A stretch of 64,000 nt of DNA from Sphingomonas faeni (GTDB taxonomy: Bacteria; Pseudomonadota; Alphaproteobacteria; Sphingomonadales; Sphingomonadaceae). A program made the position numbers and the translations under genes. The stretch lies in NCBI RefSeq assembly GCF_030817315.1, contig NZ_JAUSZF010000001.1:2278501-2342500 (forward strand). Direction: 5' to 3'. The notes below the pieces were generated by a model, which was given only the letters and a program-made list of their open reading frames with translations, was not told where the DNA came from and did no database searches. Shown here in pieces: positions 15,661-25,156 of this stretch; the first letter of the stretch is position 1; each line of letters opens with the position of its first letter.

Positions 15661-17106
15661 ATGCCCGCCGCCGATACCATCGCGCGGGTGGCGAAGGACC
15701 CGGATGCGCTGCCGCACACCCCGAGCAACTACCGCGTCACCGCGCTGATCATCGCCTGCGCGCTGTTCATGGAGCAGATGGACTCGACCGTGCTCGCGAC
15801 CGCGTTGCCGACGATGGCGCGCGATTTCGGCGTGCCGGCGACCAGCATGAGCTCGGCGCTGACCTCGTATCTGCTGGCGCTGGCGATCTTCATCCCGGCG
15901 AGCGGTCGCCTCGCGGACCGGTTCGGCTCGCGCACGATCTTCCGCGCGGCGATCCTGATCTTCGTCGGCGGATCGATGCTGTGCGGCCAGGCGACGAGCC
16001 TGCCGTTCATGATGTTTGCCCGCTTCCTGCAAGGGCTCGGCGGCGCGATGATGATCCCGATCGGCCGCCTCGTCCTGCTCCGCAGCGTCGCCAAGGAGGA
16101 CATGGTCCAGGCGATGTCGTGGCTGATCATGCCCGCGCTGATCGGCCCGATCCTGGGCCCACCGGTCGGCGGCGCGATCGTCACCTATCTCGACTGGCGC
16201 TGGATCTTCTACCTCAACGTACCGATCGGGCTGCTCGGGGTGGTGCTGGTGACGCGCTACATCGGCGAGGTCCGCGAGGACAAACCGGCGCGTTTCGACG
16301 TCCCCGGCTTCATCCTGTCGGGCGTGTCGCTCGGCTGCCTGCTGTTCGGGTTCGAAATGACGAGCCGCACCGGCGAACTCGCGCGGGCCGTCGTGCTGAT
16401 TGCGGTCGGGCTAGTCGCAGGCGTCGCCTACATCCACCATGCCAAGCATCGCAGTGACCCGATCCTCGATCTGTCTCTGATGCGTATCCCGACGTTCCGG
16501 CTATCGGTGATCGGCGGATCGCTGACTCGCATCACGCAGGGCGCGCAGCCGTTCCTGCTGCCGATGATGCTCCAATTGGGCTTCGGCATGACCGCAGCGG
16601 CAAGCGGCGCGATCACCATCGCCGGCGCGATCGGCTCGCTGATGATGAAGAGCCTCGCACCGCGCGTGCTGCGCCGCTTCGGCTTCCGCAACAGCCTGAT
16701 CGTCGGCGGCCTGTGCGCGAGCTCGGGCTATGCGGTCGCCGGCCTGTTCCGCCCCGACTGGCCGATCCCCGTCATCTTCGCCGTGCTGATGATCTCGGGG
16801 TTTTTCATGTCGTTCCAGTTCTCGGCGTACAACACGATCGCCTATGACGAAATACCGTCGTCGCGGATGAGCAGCGCCACCAGCTTCTACGCGACGTTCC
16901 AGCAGCTGATGCTGTCGCTAGGGATCTGCGTAGGGGCGGCGTCGCTGCACGTCGGGGTGCTCGGCACGGGTGCAACGCAGCCGGCGCTGGCGAACTTCAC
17001 GCTGGCGTTCCTGGTAGTGACCGCGGTGTCGGCGTCGGCGACGATCTGGAACCGGCGGTTCGCGGTGGATGCCGGGGCGGAGCTGAGCGGGCATCGGGCG
17101 AGGTGA
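15661..17106 (+). CDS. MFS drug efflux transporter, DHA2-like
   Basis: A 481-residue major facilitator of the drug:H+ antiporter type. MEQMDSTVLATALPTMARDF in the first helix and the loop motif GRLADRFGSRTIF are diagnostic, and ALIGPILGPPVGGAI is the antiporter motif C in helix five. There is a plausible set of 12-14 hydrophobic helices. ATG 15661 is used; TTG 15604, overlapping the previous stop, would add 19 residues. It follows the outer-membrane factor by 53 bases on the same strand, so it could share that exit duct or simply be co-regulated. The substrate is unknown. Family D repeat DNA follows the stop. Confidence 0.88.
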   Translation: MPAADTIARVAKDPDALPHTPSNYRVTALIIACALFMEQMDSTVLATALPTMARDFGVPATSMSSALTSYLLALAIFIPASGRLADRFGSRTIFRAAILIFVGGSMLCGQATSLPFMMFARFLQGLGGAMMIPIGRLVLLRSVAKEDMVQAMSWLIMPALIGPILGPPVGGAIVTYLDWRWIFYLNVPIGLLGVVLVTRYIGEVREDKPARFDVPGFILSGVSLGCLLFGFEMTSRTGELARAVVLIAVGLVAGVAYIHHAKHRSDPILDLSLMRIPTFRLSVIGGSLTRITQGAQPFLLPMMLQLGFGMTAAASGAITIAGAIGSLMMKSLAPRVLRRFGFRNSLIVGGLCASSGYAVAGLFRPDWPIPVIFAVLMISGFFMSFQFSAYNTIAYDEIPSSRMSSATSFYATFQQLMLSLGICVGAASLHVGVLGTGATQPALANFTLAFLVVTAVSASATIWNRRFAVDAGAELSGHRAR

Positions 17107-17222
17107 TCCTCCCCTAACAGGGGAGGTGGCTGGCGCTTGCCAGACGGAGGGGTGACACCCTCTCGATAGTGCGAAACCCCTCCGTCAGTCCTTCGGACTG
17201 CCACCTCCCCTGCCAGGGGAGG
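17107..17222. repeat. Family D intergenic palindrome
   Basis: CCTCCCCTAACAGGGGAGG and GCCAGACGGAGGGGT on the left are mirrored by ACCCCTCCGTCAGTCC and CCTCCCCTGCCAGGGGAGG on the right, about 116 bases in all. It fills the gap between two convergent genes (MFS and opgH), where it may also end both transcripts. A degenerate relative lies at about 45655-45712. Confidence 0.88.
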
Positions 17223-17226
17223 ATCT

Positions 17227-19035
17227 TCAGCCGCTGTGCGCCGGCAGCGAAGGCCGCGACAGCACCGACACATGCTCGCCGGGTTCGACGAACATCCCAT
17301 GCGACTCCGCCCACTTCCCCGCCTTCTCGCTCGCCGTCAGCATCGTCAGGAACGGGCTGAGCAACAGCCCCAAGGTCACCGGCGCGAGCCACGCCGCAGT
17401 GATCGGCGCGAACGGCGTAACCAGCAACAGCGCCACCCCCACCCCGACATGCCAGCGATAGCGCGGCATCACGTCCGCCAGCGACAACTCATGCGCGTCG
17501 CGGTTCTGCGGTGCCCAGCCCGACTTGCGCCCCATCAATATCCCCGCGAGATCCATCGTCTGCGTCAGCGCGATCACCGGCGCAGACAGCATCGAGAACG
17601 GCACGTCGACCAACACCGACCGCACGATCCCCCGCCGCCCGCCAAACCCCTCGCGCCGCTCGGCATTCGAGATCGCCCAGATCATGCTCAGCAGCTTCGG
17701 CCCGAACAGCAGCAGCAGCGTGACCACCAGCACTTGCAGCGAGGTCTGCGCCTCGACGATGTTGCGCTCGCCGATCAGCGCCTGCACCACGCTCGTCGCG
17801 ATCATCAGCAGCCACACCGGCGAGGTGATGAACGCCGACGCGCCCATTAGCAATTGCAGCCGACTGACCCAGTGGAACCCCGACGACGTCAGCAAGCTCA
17901 GATGCTGGATATTCCCCTGCGCCCAACGCCGATCGCGCACCGCCGCGTCGATCAGCGTCGGCGGATATTCCTCGAACGTCTCTTCGGTCATCAGCATGTG
18001 GACGCGCCAGCCGCGCCGCCGCAACAGCGCCGCCTCGACCATGTCGTGACTCATGATGACGCCGCCGAACGGCGCGCGGCCCGGCAGATCGGGCAAGCCG
18101 CAACTCGACGCGAACGCCTCGATCCGGATCATCGCGTTGTGCCCCCAGAACGTCGCCTCCGAGCCCGACCACCAGACGAGTCCCGCGGTCGAGATCGGGC
18201 CGTAAAGCCGGCTGGCGAACTGCATCCAGCGCTGGAAGAACGTCACGCCGTTGATCACCGCGGGCACGGTCTGGAGCAGCGCCACCGCCGGCCGCCGTTC
18301 GAGCACCTGCGCCATGCCGATGATCGTGTTGCCGCCCATCAGGCTGTCCGCGTCGAGCATCAGCATGTAGCGATAGCCGCCACCGAACCGCCGGATCCAC
18401 TCGGCGACATTGCCCGGCTTGCGGCCGACGTTCACGGTCCGGCGCCGATAATAGAGCGCGCAGTCGAGCGTCGGAGCGAGCCTTTGCCACGCGGCCACCT
18501 CGGCCGCCTCCGCCGCTTCGCCCGAGTCGCTCAGGATGAAGATATCGAACCGGTCGGCGACGCCACCAGCCGCGATCGCGCGCGCCATCCAGGCGATCCG
18601 CTCGAACACCGCGTCGATGTCCTCGTTGTGCACCGGCATCAGGATCGCGGTGCGACCCTCCAGCGGTTCGGACTGGCGCGGCGTCGGCACGAAGCCCGGA
18701 TGGCCGCCGGTCATCAGCAGGACGAAGCCGATCGCCGCGTTCATGAAACCGAACGCGATCCACGCGAACAACGGGAAGAACAGCGCCAGCAACACCGCGT
18801 CCCACAGGCTCAGCCCGTCGGCGAGCAGCGATTCCTGCACCGCGGACGATGCCGCGGTGGCGAGCAGCCCGGTCATCAGGATGAGGATGATCCGGCGCGC
18901 GAGCATATCGTCGTTCGAGACGACCATGCCCGGCCCCGGCTCGGGCGCGGACCAGGGCGGCGGCGGCCCGTCGAAGCGCTGCGGGAGCATCTCGATCGGC
19001 GACTCGCTCGGCATCATGGCGGGAAGGTCGGGCAT
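17227..19035 (-). CDS. opgH: Glucans biosynthesis glucosyltransferase OpgH (MdoH)
   Basis: OpgH makes the beta-glucan backbone of osmoregulated periplasmic glucans from UDP-glucose while exporting it. The 602-residue protein, shorter than E. coli OpgH (847), has a GT2 domain with FILSDSGE, the metal-binding DAD (MLMLDADSLMGG), SHDMVEAALLRRRGW for the catalytic acid, and RRWAQGNIQH for the acceptor. Membrane helices flank this core, about residues 45-110 and 385-560. It starts in a four-base overlap with the opgG stop, so the order opgG-opgH is the usual operon. Confidence 0.95.
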   Translation of the reverse strand: MPDLPAMMPSESPIEMLPQRFDGPPPPWSAPEPGPGMVVSNDDMLARRIILILMTGLLATAASSAVQESLLADGLSLWDAVLLALFFPLFAWIAFGFMNAAIGFVLLMTGGHPGFVPTPRQSEPLEGRTAILMPVHNEDIDAVFERIAWMARAIAAGGVADRFDIFILSDSGEAAEAAEVAAWQRLAPTLDCALYYRRRTVNVGRKPGNVAEWIRRFGGGYRYMLMLDADSLMGGNTIIGMAQVLERRPAVALLQTVPAVINGVTFFQRWMQFASRLYGPISTAGLVWWSGSEATFWGHNAMIRIEAFASSCGLPDLPGRAPFGGVIMSHDMVEAALLRRRGWRVHMLMTEETFEEYPPTLIDAAVRDRRWAQGNIQHLSLLTSSGFHWVSRLQLLMGASAFITSPVWLLMIATSVVQALIGERNIVEAQTSLQVLVVTLLLLFGPKLLSMIWAISNAERREGFGGRRGIVRSVLVDVPFSMLSAPVIALTQTMDLAGILMGRKSGWAPQNRDAHELSLADVMPRYRWHVGVGVALLLVTPFAPITAAWLAPVTLGLLLSPFLTMLTASEKAGKWAESHGMFVEPGEHVSVLSRPSLPAHSG

Positions 19036-20528
19036 CAGAAGATCGGCGTCAGCACGGTTTCGCTGAGTGCGCGACCGCCGCGCGTGAGGAACAACCTGAC
19101 GTCGGCCGGGCCCTGCGCATCGGGCGCGACGTCGGCGGTCACCCGCCAGCGGTTCTTCTGGCCGACCACGGGATACGCCGCGTTGGCAAGCACCTTGCCG
19201 CGGACGACGTCGATCTTAGCGGTCACGCCGCTCTGTCGGTCGAGCCCGGCAAGACCGTCGCCGATGAAGTCGACCACGAGCTTTCGCGCGCCCTTGACCG
19301 GTTCTGCGCCCGGTCGGCCGGCGACACCCTGCCAGCAATCGACGACATGCGCCGCGCTGGCAACCGCGGTCGGGTCGCTCGATTTCCACGACAGCGTGTA
19401 ATCGAACTGCAACCGCTGGCCTGCCTTTGCAGAAGCGGCCGGGGTCCAGAACGAGACGACGTTATCCACCGTCTCGCTGTTGGTCGGGAACGCGTAGAGC
19501 ATCACCGCGCCCTTGCCCCAGTCACCCTGCGGCTGGATCCACAGGTTGGGCCGGCGATCGTAGAACGCGCCGTCGTCCTGATAGTGATCGAAGTTCCGAT
19601 CGCGCTGGATCAGCCCGAACCCCTTCGGCGCCTGATCCGCGAAGCTGTCCAGCGTATCGTGCGGCGGGTTGTTGAGCGGCCGCCAGATGCGCTCGCCCGC
19701 GCCGGTGAGCAGCGCGAGCCCGTCCGAATCGTGGATCTCCGGCCGCCAGTCGACCGCGGCGGCGCGGTTGCCTTCACCGTACCAGAACATGCTGGTCGCT
19801 GGCGCGACGCCGAGCCGTTCGATGTCGCGACGGATGTTCAGGACCGACGAGACCTGCTGCTCGACCCCCGCGCCCGCGACGTGGCGCGACTGGAAGCGGT
19901 ACGCCCCGGTAACGCTGGCGCCGTCCATCAGCGCGTAGATCGTGTAGGCGTCGGTGCCGGTCCGCTCGATCCAGAATTCGGTGAAGTCGGGAAATTCCTC
20001 GCGGCCGGGCAGCCCGGTGTTGATCGCAAGCCCGCGCGCGGACAGGCCGTATTGGTCCTGCGAGCCGGCGGTACGGAAATAGGACGCGCCCTGGAACGCC
20101 ATCCAGTCGCTGGTCCCACCCGGCGCCATCGCGCGGAACCCGGCGATGCCGAGCGCGGCGGCATGGCCCTCTTCAGCCTCGAACAGATCGCGCGAGAACG
20201 CGATGCGGCGTGCCTGCCCGTTCTCGACGACGTTGATCGCGACCGGCATCGGCGCATAGCGGCCGAGCGGAAACAGGCGGATGCCGCCCGCCAGCGTCTT
20301 GTCGGCGCGGAAGCGGATGCTGCCGACCTTGTCGTAATCGATCGCGGCGGCGGCGGCGACCTTTGCGGGGGCCTGGTACGGCTTGGTGGCCAGCGTGGCG
20401 GCGCGCTGCTGCAGCGCCGCCCACGAAAAGGGCTCGGCCTTGCCAGGCGCTGCACGCATCGCCGCGGCGGCCTGCGGGAGGACACCCAACAAACCCAGCG
20501 CGGTCATTACTTCGCGTCGACCGATCAT
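19035..20528 (-). CDS. opgG: Glucan biosynthesis protein OpgG (MdoG)
   Basis: A periplasmic protein needed for osmoregulated glucan synthesis, acting on the chains released by OpgH. 497 residues. The N-terminus MIGRREVMTALGLLG is a twin-arginine type signal, cut near AAAAM. The mature part has features of the family, such as YDKVGSIRFRADKTLAGG, FPDFTEFWIERTG, FWYGEGNRAAAVDWRPEIHD and RDRNFDHYQDDGAFYDRRPN. Start 20528 is chosen because it puts the RR motif at the N-terminus; an upstream in-frame codon would add ten unrelated residues. The gap to the next minus-strand gene is about 90 bases. Confidence 0.95.
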   Translation of the reverse strand: MIGRREVMTALGLLGVLPQAAAAMRAAPGKAEPFSWAALQQRAATLATKPYQAPAKVAAAAAIDYDKVGSIRFRADKTLAGGIRLFPLGRYAPMPVAINVVENGQARRIAFSRDLFEAEEGHAAALGIAGFRAMAPGGTSDWMAFQGASYFRTAGSQDQYGLSARGLAINTGLPGREEFPDFTEFWIERTGTDAYTIYALMDGASVTGAYRFQSRHVAGAGVEQQVSSVLNIRRDIERLGVAPATSMFWYGEGNRAAAVDWRPEIHDSDGLALLTGAGERIWRPLNNPPHDTLDSFADQAPKGFGLIQRDRNFDHYQDDGAFYDRRPNLWIQPQGDWGKGAVMLYAFPTNSETVDNVVSFWTPAASAKAGQRLQFDYTLSWKSSDPTAVASAAHVVDCWQGVAGRPGAEPVKGARKLVVDFIGDGLAGLDRQSGVTAKIDVVRGKVLANAAYPVVGQKNRWRVTADVAPDAQGPADVRLFLTRGGRALSETVLTPIF

Positions 20529-20615
20529 GCAGAGCGCTCCCTCGTCATCATGCTGCAACGCGGTAGCATAAGGACATCGCGCGCGCGCGTCGACAGGTCC
20601 CGCCCCCGGCGCGCC

Positions 20616-20861
20616 CTACCTCGCCGCGCGCTGCCAGCGAGCGCTGACCTGGACGCGGTCGTGGATATGGCTGCCGACGATCACCAGCATCGCGCCGGCA
20701 CTCGCGCAGAGGAAGCCGATGGCGGCGAGCAGGAATGCGAGTGCGCCGGTTTGTGGGTGGAGGCGGACGAGCGTGTGGATCGCAGTGGCGGCGATCGTCA
20801 GCGCCAGGACGCCGCTCGCGCGGAGGCTGAGGTCGGTGCGAAGGCGGCGAGCGTCGGTCAT
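20616..20861 (-). CDS. Small two-helix membrane protein
   Basis: An 81-residue protein, not recognised. Two hydrophobic segments (about residues 14-32 and 40-62) are flanked by basic ends, MTDARRLRTDLSLR and RVQVSARWQRAAR. It lies downstream of kdpE on the same strand, separated by 254 bases that hold a repeat and then the 43-bp element also found before the torF-like gene of the kdp operon, only 32 bases from this ATG. It therefore probably has its own promoter and may be controlled together with kdp. Codon use looks like that of its neighbours. Confidence 0.6.
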   Translation of the reverse strand: MTDARRLRTDLSLRASGVLALTIAATAIHTLVRLHPQTGALAFLLAAIGFLCASAGAMLVIVGSHIHDRVQVSARWQRAAR

Positions 20862-20893
20862 GCGACGCTTGAGCTATCGCTTGCTCATAAGCG

Positions 20894-20936
20894 TTCGAGA
20901 TCGATTTCGCAGGGGAGCCATAGTGTTCGCGTAGTA
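20894..20936 (-). promoter_or_regulatory. 43-bp element, copy downstream of kdp
   Basis: On the minus strand it reads TACTACGCGAA, three variable bases, TATG, twelve mostly variable bases, AATCGATCTCGAA. Both outer blocks (11 and 13 bases) are identical to the copy at 30197-30239, with the same spacing. It stands 32 bases before the ATG of the 81-residue membrane protein. It is probably an operator or promoter; the binding protein is unknown. Confidence 0.6.
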
Positions 20937-20993
20937 CTTACGCCGAGCTGCGGATGCTCCGCCACGCGCCCGTCATCTTGTCCAACTCTAGTC

Positions 20994-21082
20994 ATCCCCG
21001 CGCAGGCGGGGATCCAGATCCTCAAAGGGTGCAAATCAATCGCGGGTTCAGCCAATATGGGTCCCCGCCTGCGCGGGGATGA
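20994..21082. repeat. Family B intergenic palindrome, copy 1
   Basis: ATCCCCGCGCAGGCGGGGAT on the left and GTCCCCGCCTGCGCGGGGAT on the right, with about 45 bases between. It lies downstream of kdpE. Relatives are near 42918, 46441, 48512, 58076, 60442 and 61883. Confidence 0.9.
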
Positions 21083-21115
21083 CGAATACGGTGGGCTGAG
21101 CATTTTTTCGCCACG

Positions 21116-21805
21116 TTAAGCGTCGACGAGCAGCCGGTACCCAATCCCGAGCTCGTTCGCGATGACCGTGCCGACGCCCCCCGCCCCCTCCAGCTTCTGC
21201 CGCAGGTTGCGCACCACGATGCGGAGATATTCGATCCGCCGGTCGTGATCGGTCGGCCACGCCGCCTCGAGAATCCGCTGGTGCGTCACCACCCGCCCAG
21301 GATGCGCCGCCAGCGCCGACAGCACATCGAACTCCTTGCGCGTCAGATGCGCTTCCTCGTTCCCCCGCCGGACGAGCCGGTGCTCGAAATCGATCTCCAC
21401 CCCATGCGCACGCAATACCGTCGGCCGCGATGTAGCCTCGCCCCGCCCCCGCAACGCCACCCGCAACCGTGCGAGCAATTCCTCGGTATCGAACGGCTTG
21501 GTCACATAATCCTCCGCGCCGAGATCGAGCGCCGCCACCTTCTGGTCGGTCGCCTCGCGCGCGGACACGACGAGAATGATCGGATCGCCGAGCTTCTTCA
21601 GCAACGGTACCAGCTCCAGCCCATCGCGATCCGGCAACCCCAGGTCGAGCAGCACCGCGGTCAACGGCCGGTTCGCCGCAACCCGCAAAGCCTCGCGCGC
21701 GTTGACCGCTTCCTCGACGCCGTACCCCGCGCGCTCCAGCGTGTTCTTCAACAGCCGCCGGATGTGCAGCTCGTCATCGACGATCAGGACCGTCTGCGCG
21801 CTCAT
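21116..21805 (-). CDS. kdpE: Kdp operon response regulator KdpE
   Basis: An OmpR-type response regulator activated by KdpD; it switches on kdpFABC when potassium or turgor is low. 229 residues. The receiver domain has the acidic pocket VDDE near residue 10, the phospho-acceptor D54 in VLLDLGLPDR, and the conserved K in YVTKPFD. A winged-helix DNA-binding domain follows (HLTRKEFDVLSALAAHPGRV, RRIEYLRIVVRNLRQKLE). The ATG at 21805 overlaps the kdpD stop by four bases. Its target could be the 43-bp element found at both ends of the locus, but that is inference. Confidence 0.95.
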   Translation of the reverse strand: MSAQTVLIVDDELHIRRLLKNTLERAGYGVEEAVNAREALRVAANRPLTAVLLDLGLPDRDGLELVPLLKKLGDPIILVVSAREATDQKVAALDLGAEDYVTKPFDTEELLARLRVALRGRGEATSRPTVLRAHGVEIDFEHRLVRRGNEEAHLTRKEFDVLSALAAHPGRVVTHQRILEAAWPTDHDRRIEYLRIVVRNLRQKLEGAGGVGTVIANELGIGYRLLVDA

Positions 21806-24462
21806 AGATTCGCTCCATCGGTGTCGCGGACGAGCAGGGCCACGGGGAAGCACAGGCTGAACTGCGCGCCCGTCAGGTCTTCGCGGTTGGTGACTTCAAC
21901 GGTCATTTCCATTGCTTCGGCGAAGGCCTTGACGATCGCAAGTCCGAGGCCGGTGCCGCCGATCGCGCGGTCGGAGCCTTCGAGGCGGCGGAACGTCTCG
22001 AACACCTCGTTCTCGCGGCCGGGCGGCAAGCCCGGCCCCTGGTCGATCACCGACAGCCGGAGCATGCCGAAGCGGTGCTCGGCACGCACGATGATCGGCG
22101 TGCCGGGATCGGCATAGCGGCCGGCATTGTCGAGCAGGTTGAGCAGGCAATGGTGGAGCAATTGCGGATCGACGCGGACCAAAGGCAGGTTCGGCGCAAC
22201 GTCGAGCTCGATCGCATGACCTTCGAGCACGCGCTTCGTATCGTGCACCGCGCCCGCAACGGCGTCGGTCAGGTCGGTCGGCTCCAGTCGCAACCGGAGC
22301 GCGCCAGCCTCGACCCGCGCCATGTCGAGCAGATTGCCGACGAACCGGTTGAGCCGCGCCGCCTCGCTCTCGATCGTCGCGATCAGTTCGGGGGTGACGC
22401 CGCGGTGCAGCTCGGCGGCAGCCGCCATCACCGACGTCAACGGCGTGCGCAGGTCGTGGCTGACCGATGACAGCAACGCCTGCCGCAACCGATCGCGTTC
22501 GCGCACCGCGTCGACGTCGCGCATCTCGACCTCGAGCCGCGCGCGCTCAAGCACAAGCGATGCCTGATCGACCAGGCTCATCAGCAGCGGCAACTGGTCC
22601 GACCGTACCGGATCGCCACCTGCTTCACGCGCGAGCCCGAGTACCGCCAGCGTCCGCTCGCCCGAGCGCAATGGCTGGAAGAACCACTCCGACGCCGCCA
22701 GCGTGCCCGACCCGCGACCCGCCGGCACGCCGCTGTCATAGGCCCATTGCGCGGCCGCCATCTCTATCGTCTCGAGCCGGTAATCCGCGCCGTTCGCCGC
22801 CTGCACCGCGAGACCGGTATCCTCCGCGACGAGGATCACCGCGCGCACGCCGAACAACCGGCCGATTTCCTCGCAGATCGCGCGCGCCAGTGCGACCGGC
22901 TCGTTGAGCGAGGTCAGTTGGCGCAAAAACCCGGCGAGCGAGGCGTTGGTGCGAGCGCTGGCGGCGGCGATATCGGCCTGTGCGCGGACCCGCGACGTGA
23001 GCTGGCTAGTGACGAAGGCGATGCCGAGCAGGACTAGGATCGAGATCACGTTCTCGGGATTGTTGATCGTCAGCGTGCCGGTCGGCGGCAGGAAGAAGAA
23101 GTTGTATGCGATCGACGAGGCGATCCCCGCGAACAGTCCGGTGCGCAGGCCGAACAGGCTCGCCGCGGCCATCACCGGAAGCAGATACAGCAGCGCGACG
23201 TTGCCGAGGTTGAGGATGTGGAACAGCGCGCTCGCGATGCCGGTGACGCTGGCCACCATCATTGTCGTCCAGGCATATCCCGCCTTGCTGCCCCAGCCGC
23301 CGCTGTGCGTGCGCTTGCTGAGGGTGGCGGTGCCCGCCTCCATCGGCAGAACGTGGACGGCGATCCCCGGCGTCTCGCGGACCATCTGGTCGACGACGGA
23401 GCCGTGGCGGAGTTCGAACCAGCGCGAGCGGGTCGACTTACCGACCACCAGCTGCGTCGCGCGCGCCTCGGCGGTGAACGTCTTCAAGCCGTCGACCACC
23501 GACGTCGCGGGAACGGTAGCGACGTCGCCGCCGAGTTGGGTCGCCAAGTTGAAGACGGCGGCAAGCTGACGGTGCTCGGGCTCGCCGAAGGTCTGCGCGC
23601 GCGGGGTCTCGATATACACGGCCGTCCATGGCGCGTGCATCGCGTCGGCGATCCGCTTGGTGGCGCGGACGAGGCCGAGTGCGCCGGGCAGTTCGCTGAT
23701 TGCGACGACGATCCGCTCGCCACCCGCCCAGGTGCCGCCGACGCCGAGCGCGCGGACGTGTTCGAGCATCTGCGCATCGACGGCTTGCGCGGCGCGACGC
23801 AGCGCGAGTTCGCGTAGCGCGGACAGGTTCGACTTGGAAAAGAAATGCGAGAGGGCTCGGGTGGCCTCTTGGGGGAGATAGACTTTGCCCGCCTTGAGCC
23901 GCTCGATCAGTTCGTCGGGCGGTATATCGACGACCTCGATCTCCGCCGCCTCGACGATGCTGTCGGGGACGGTCTCGCGGACGCGGACGCGGGTGAACGA
24001 GGCGACGACGTCGTTGAGGCTCTCGATGTGCTGGATGTTGATCGTCGAATAGACGTCGATGCCGGCGGTCAGCAGTTCCTCGACGTCCTGGTAGCGTTTC
24101 GGGTGGCGGCTGCCGGGGGCGTTGGTGTGGGCGAGTTCGTCGACAAGGACCAGCGTGGGCGCGCGGTCCAGGATGGCGTCGAGGTCCATTTCGTCGAGCG
24201 TGCGGCCTTCGTAGGGGATCGCTTTGCGCGGGACGATCTCGTGGCCTCTGGTGAGCGCTTCGGTTTCGACGCGGCCGTGCGTCTCGACGACGCCGATGAC
24301 GATATCGACTCCGGCGCGGCGGCGTTCGGCGCCTTCGGAGAGCATTTCATAGGTTTTGCCGACACCGGGGGCGGCGCCGAGGAAGATCTTCAGACGGCCG
24401 CGACCCTCCTGCGACGCCTGTCGCAAGAGGGCTTCGGGTGATGGTCGTCCGTCGTCGTTCAA
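21802..24462 (-). CDS. kdpD: Potassium/turgor sensor histidine kinase KdpD
   Basis: An 886-residue KdpD. The N-terminal KdpD domain has a Walker A motif (GAAPGVGKTYEM, residues 29-40) and VDELAHTNAPGSRHPKRYQD, followed by a universal-stress-like domain. Four membrane helices (about residues 400-495, including LYLLPVMAAASLFGLRTG) precede a GAF-like region and the kinase core. The core has the phospho-acceptor H669 in SSVSHDLRTPL, the N box LLDNAGRYA and the G boxes DQGPGLP and GGTGLGL. It overlaps both kdpC and kdpE by four bases, so stoichiometric translation is likely. Confidence 0.96.
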   Translation of the reverse strand: MNDDGRPSPEALLRQASQEGRGRLKIFLGAAPGVGKTYEMLSEGAERRRAGVDIVIGVVETHGRVETEALTRGHEIVPRKAIPYEGRTLDEMDLDAILDRAPTLVLVDELAHTNAPGSRHPKRYQDVEELLTAGIDVYSTINIQHIESLNDVVASFTRVRVRETVPDSIVEAAEIEVVDIPPDELIERLKAGKVYLPQEATRALSHFFSKSNLSALRELALRRAAQAVDAQMLEHVRALGVGGTWAGGERIVVAISELPGALGLVRATKRIADAMHAPWTAVYIETPRAQTFGEPEHRQLAAVFNLATQLGGDVATVPATSVVDGLKTFTAEARATQLVVGKSTRSRWFELRHGSVVDQMVRETPGIAVHVLPMEAGTATLSKRTHSGGWGSKAGYAWTTMMVASVTGIASALFHILNLGNVALLYLLPVMAAASLFGLRTGLFAGIASSIAYNFFFLPPTGTLTINNPENVISILVLLGIAFVTSQLTSRVRAQADIAAASARTNASLAGFLRQLTSLNEPVALARAICEEIGRLFGVRAVILVAEDTGLAVQAANGADYRLETIEMAAAQWAYDSGVPAGRGSGTLAASEWFFQPLRSGERTLAVLGLAREAGGDPVRSDQLPLLMSLVDQASLVLERARLEVEMRDVDAVRERDRLRQALLSSVSHDLRTPLTSVMAAAAELHRGVTPELIATIESEAARLNRFVGNLLDMARVEAGALRLRLEPTDLTDAVAGAVHDTKRVLEGHAIELDVAPNLPLVRVDPQLLHHCLLNLLDNAGRYADPGTPIIVRAEHRFGMLRLSVIDQGPGLPPGRENEVFETFRRLEGSDRAIGGTGLGLAIVKAFAEAMEMTVEVTNREDLTGAQFSLCFPVALLVRDTDGANL

Positions 24463-25040
24463 CGTGCGCCCGTCGCGTCCAGCGCGCGGTTCAAGGCGAG
24501 GACGTTGATACGCGGCTCGCCGAGGATGCCCAGCAGCGGGCCATCGACGTTGGCGGTTACGAGCGCACGGACACGGTCTGCGGCCAGACCGCGGGTACGC
24601 GCGACGCGGATGACTTGAGCATAGGCCGAGGCTGGCGACAGATCGGGGTCGAGGCCGGAACCCGATGCGGTGGCGAGATCGGCGGGGAGCGGCCCGGTCA
24701 CGCCTTCCGCGCGGCGCTTGGCGACGTCGGCCTTGGTGCGATCGACGAGTGCCTGGCTGGTCGGGCCGAGGTTGGAGCCGGAGGAGGCTAGGCCGTCATA
24801 GCCCTTGCCGGCGGCGGAGGGGCGCGTCTGGAAATAGCGATCGGTGGTGAAGGCCTGGCCGACGACGGTCGAACCGATCGCCTTGCCGTTGGCCATGACG
24901 AGGCTGCCGTTCGCCTGGGTTGGGAAGATGGCTTGCCCGATGCCGGTCATGGCGAGGGGGTAGACGATCCCGAGCAGGAGCGCGAACAGGATCGTCATGA
25001 CGAACGCCGGGCGGAGGGCGGAGGTGAAATCGGAGGTCAT
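24459..25040 (-). CDS. kdpC: Potassium-transporting ATPase subunit KdpC
   Basis: A 193-residue accessory subunit of the Kdp pump with one N-terminal helix (VMTILFALLLGIVYPLAMTG) and a periplasmic domain carrying the family motifs YFQTRPSAAG, SSGSNLGP, SGSGLDPDLSP and LGEPRINVLALNRALD. ATG 25040 is used, giving the normal length. Unlike the other joints of this operon, 274 bases of repeat-rich DNA separate it from kdpB, so separate translation initiation, and perhaps weaker expression, is expected. Confidence 0.96.
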   Translation of the reverse strand: MTSDFTSALRPAFVMTILFALLLGIVYPLAMTGIGQAIFPTQANGSLVMANGKAIGSTVVGQAFTTDRYFQTRPSAAGKGYDGLASSGSNLGPTSQALVDRTKADVAKRRAEGVTGPLPADLATASGSGLDPDLSPASAYAQVIRVARTRGLAADRVRALVTANVDGPLLGILGEPRINVLALNRALDATGAR

Positions 25041-25156
25041 TCTGTCGTCTCCATGTGTCCGTGCGTAGGTGGGGACACGGTCTGGGCACCCGCCTTCGCG
25101 GGTGAACAATTCTTTGGGGTCAGATCACACGTCGAAGCATGCGGCCACCCACTCAG

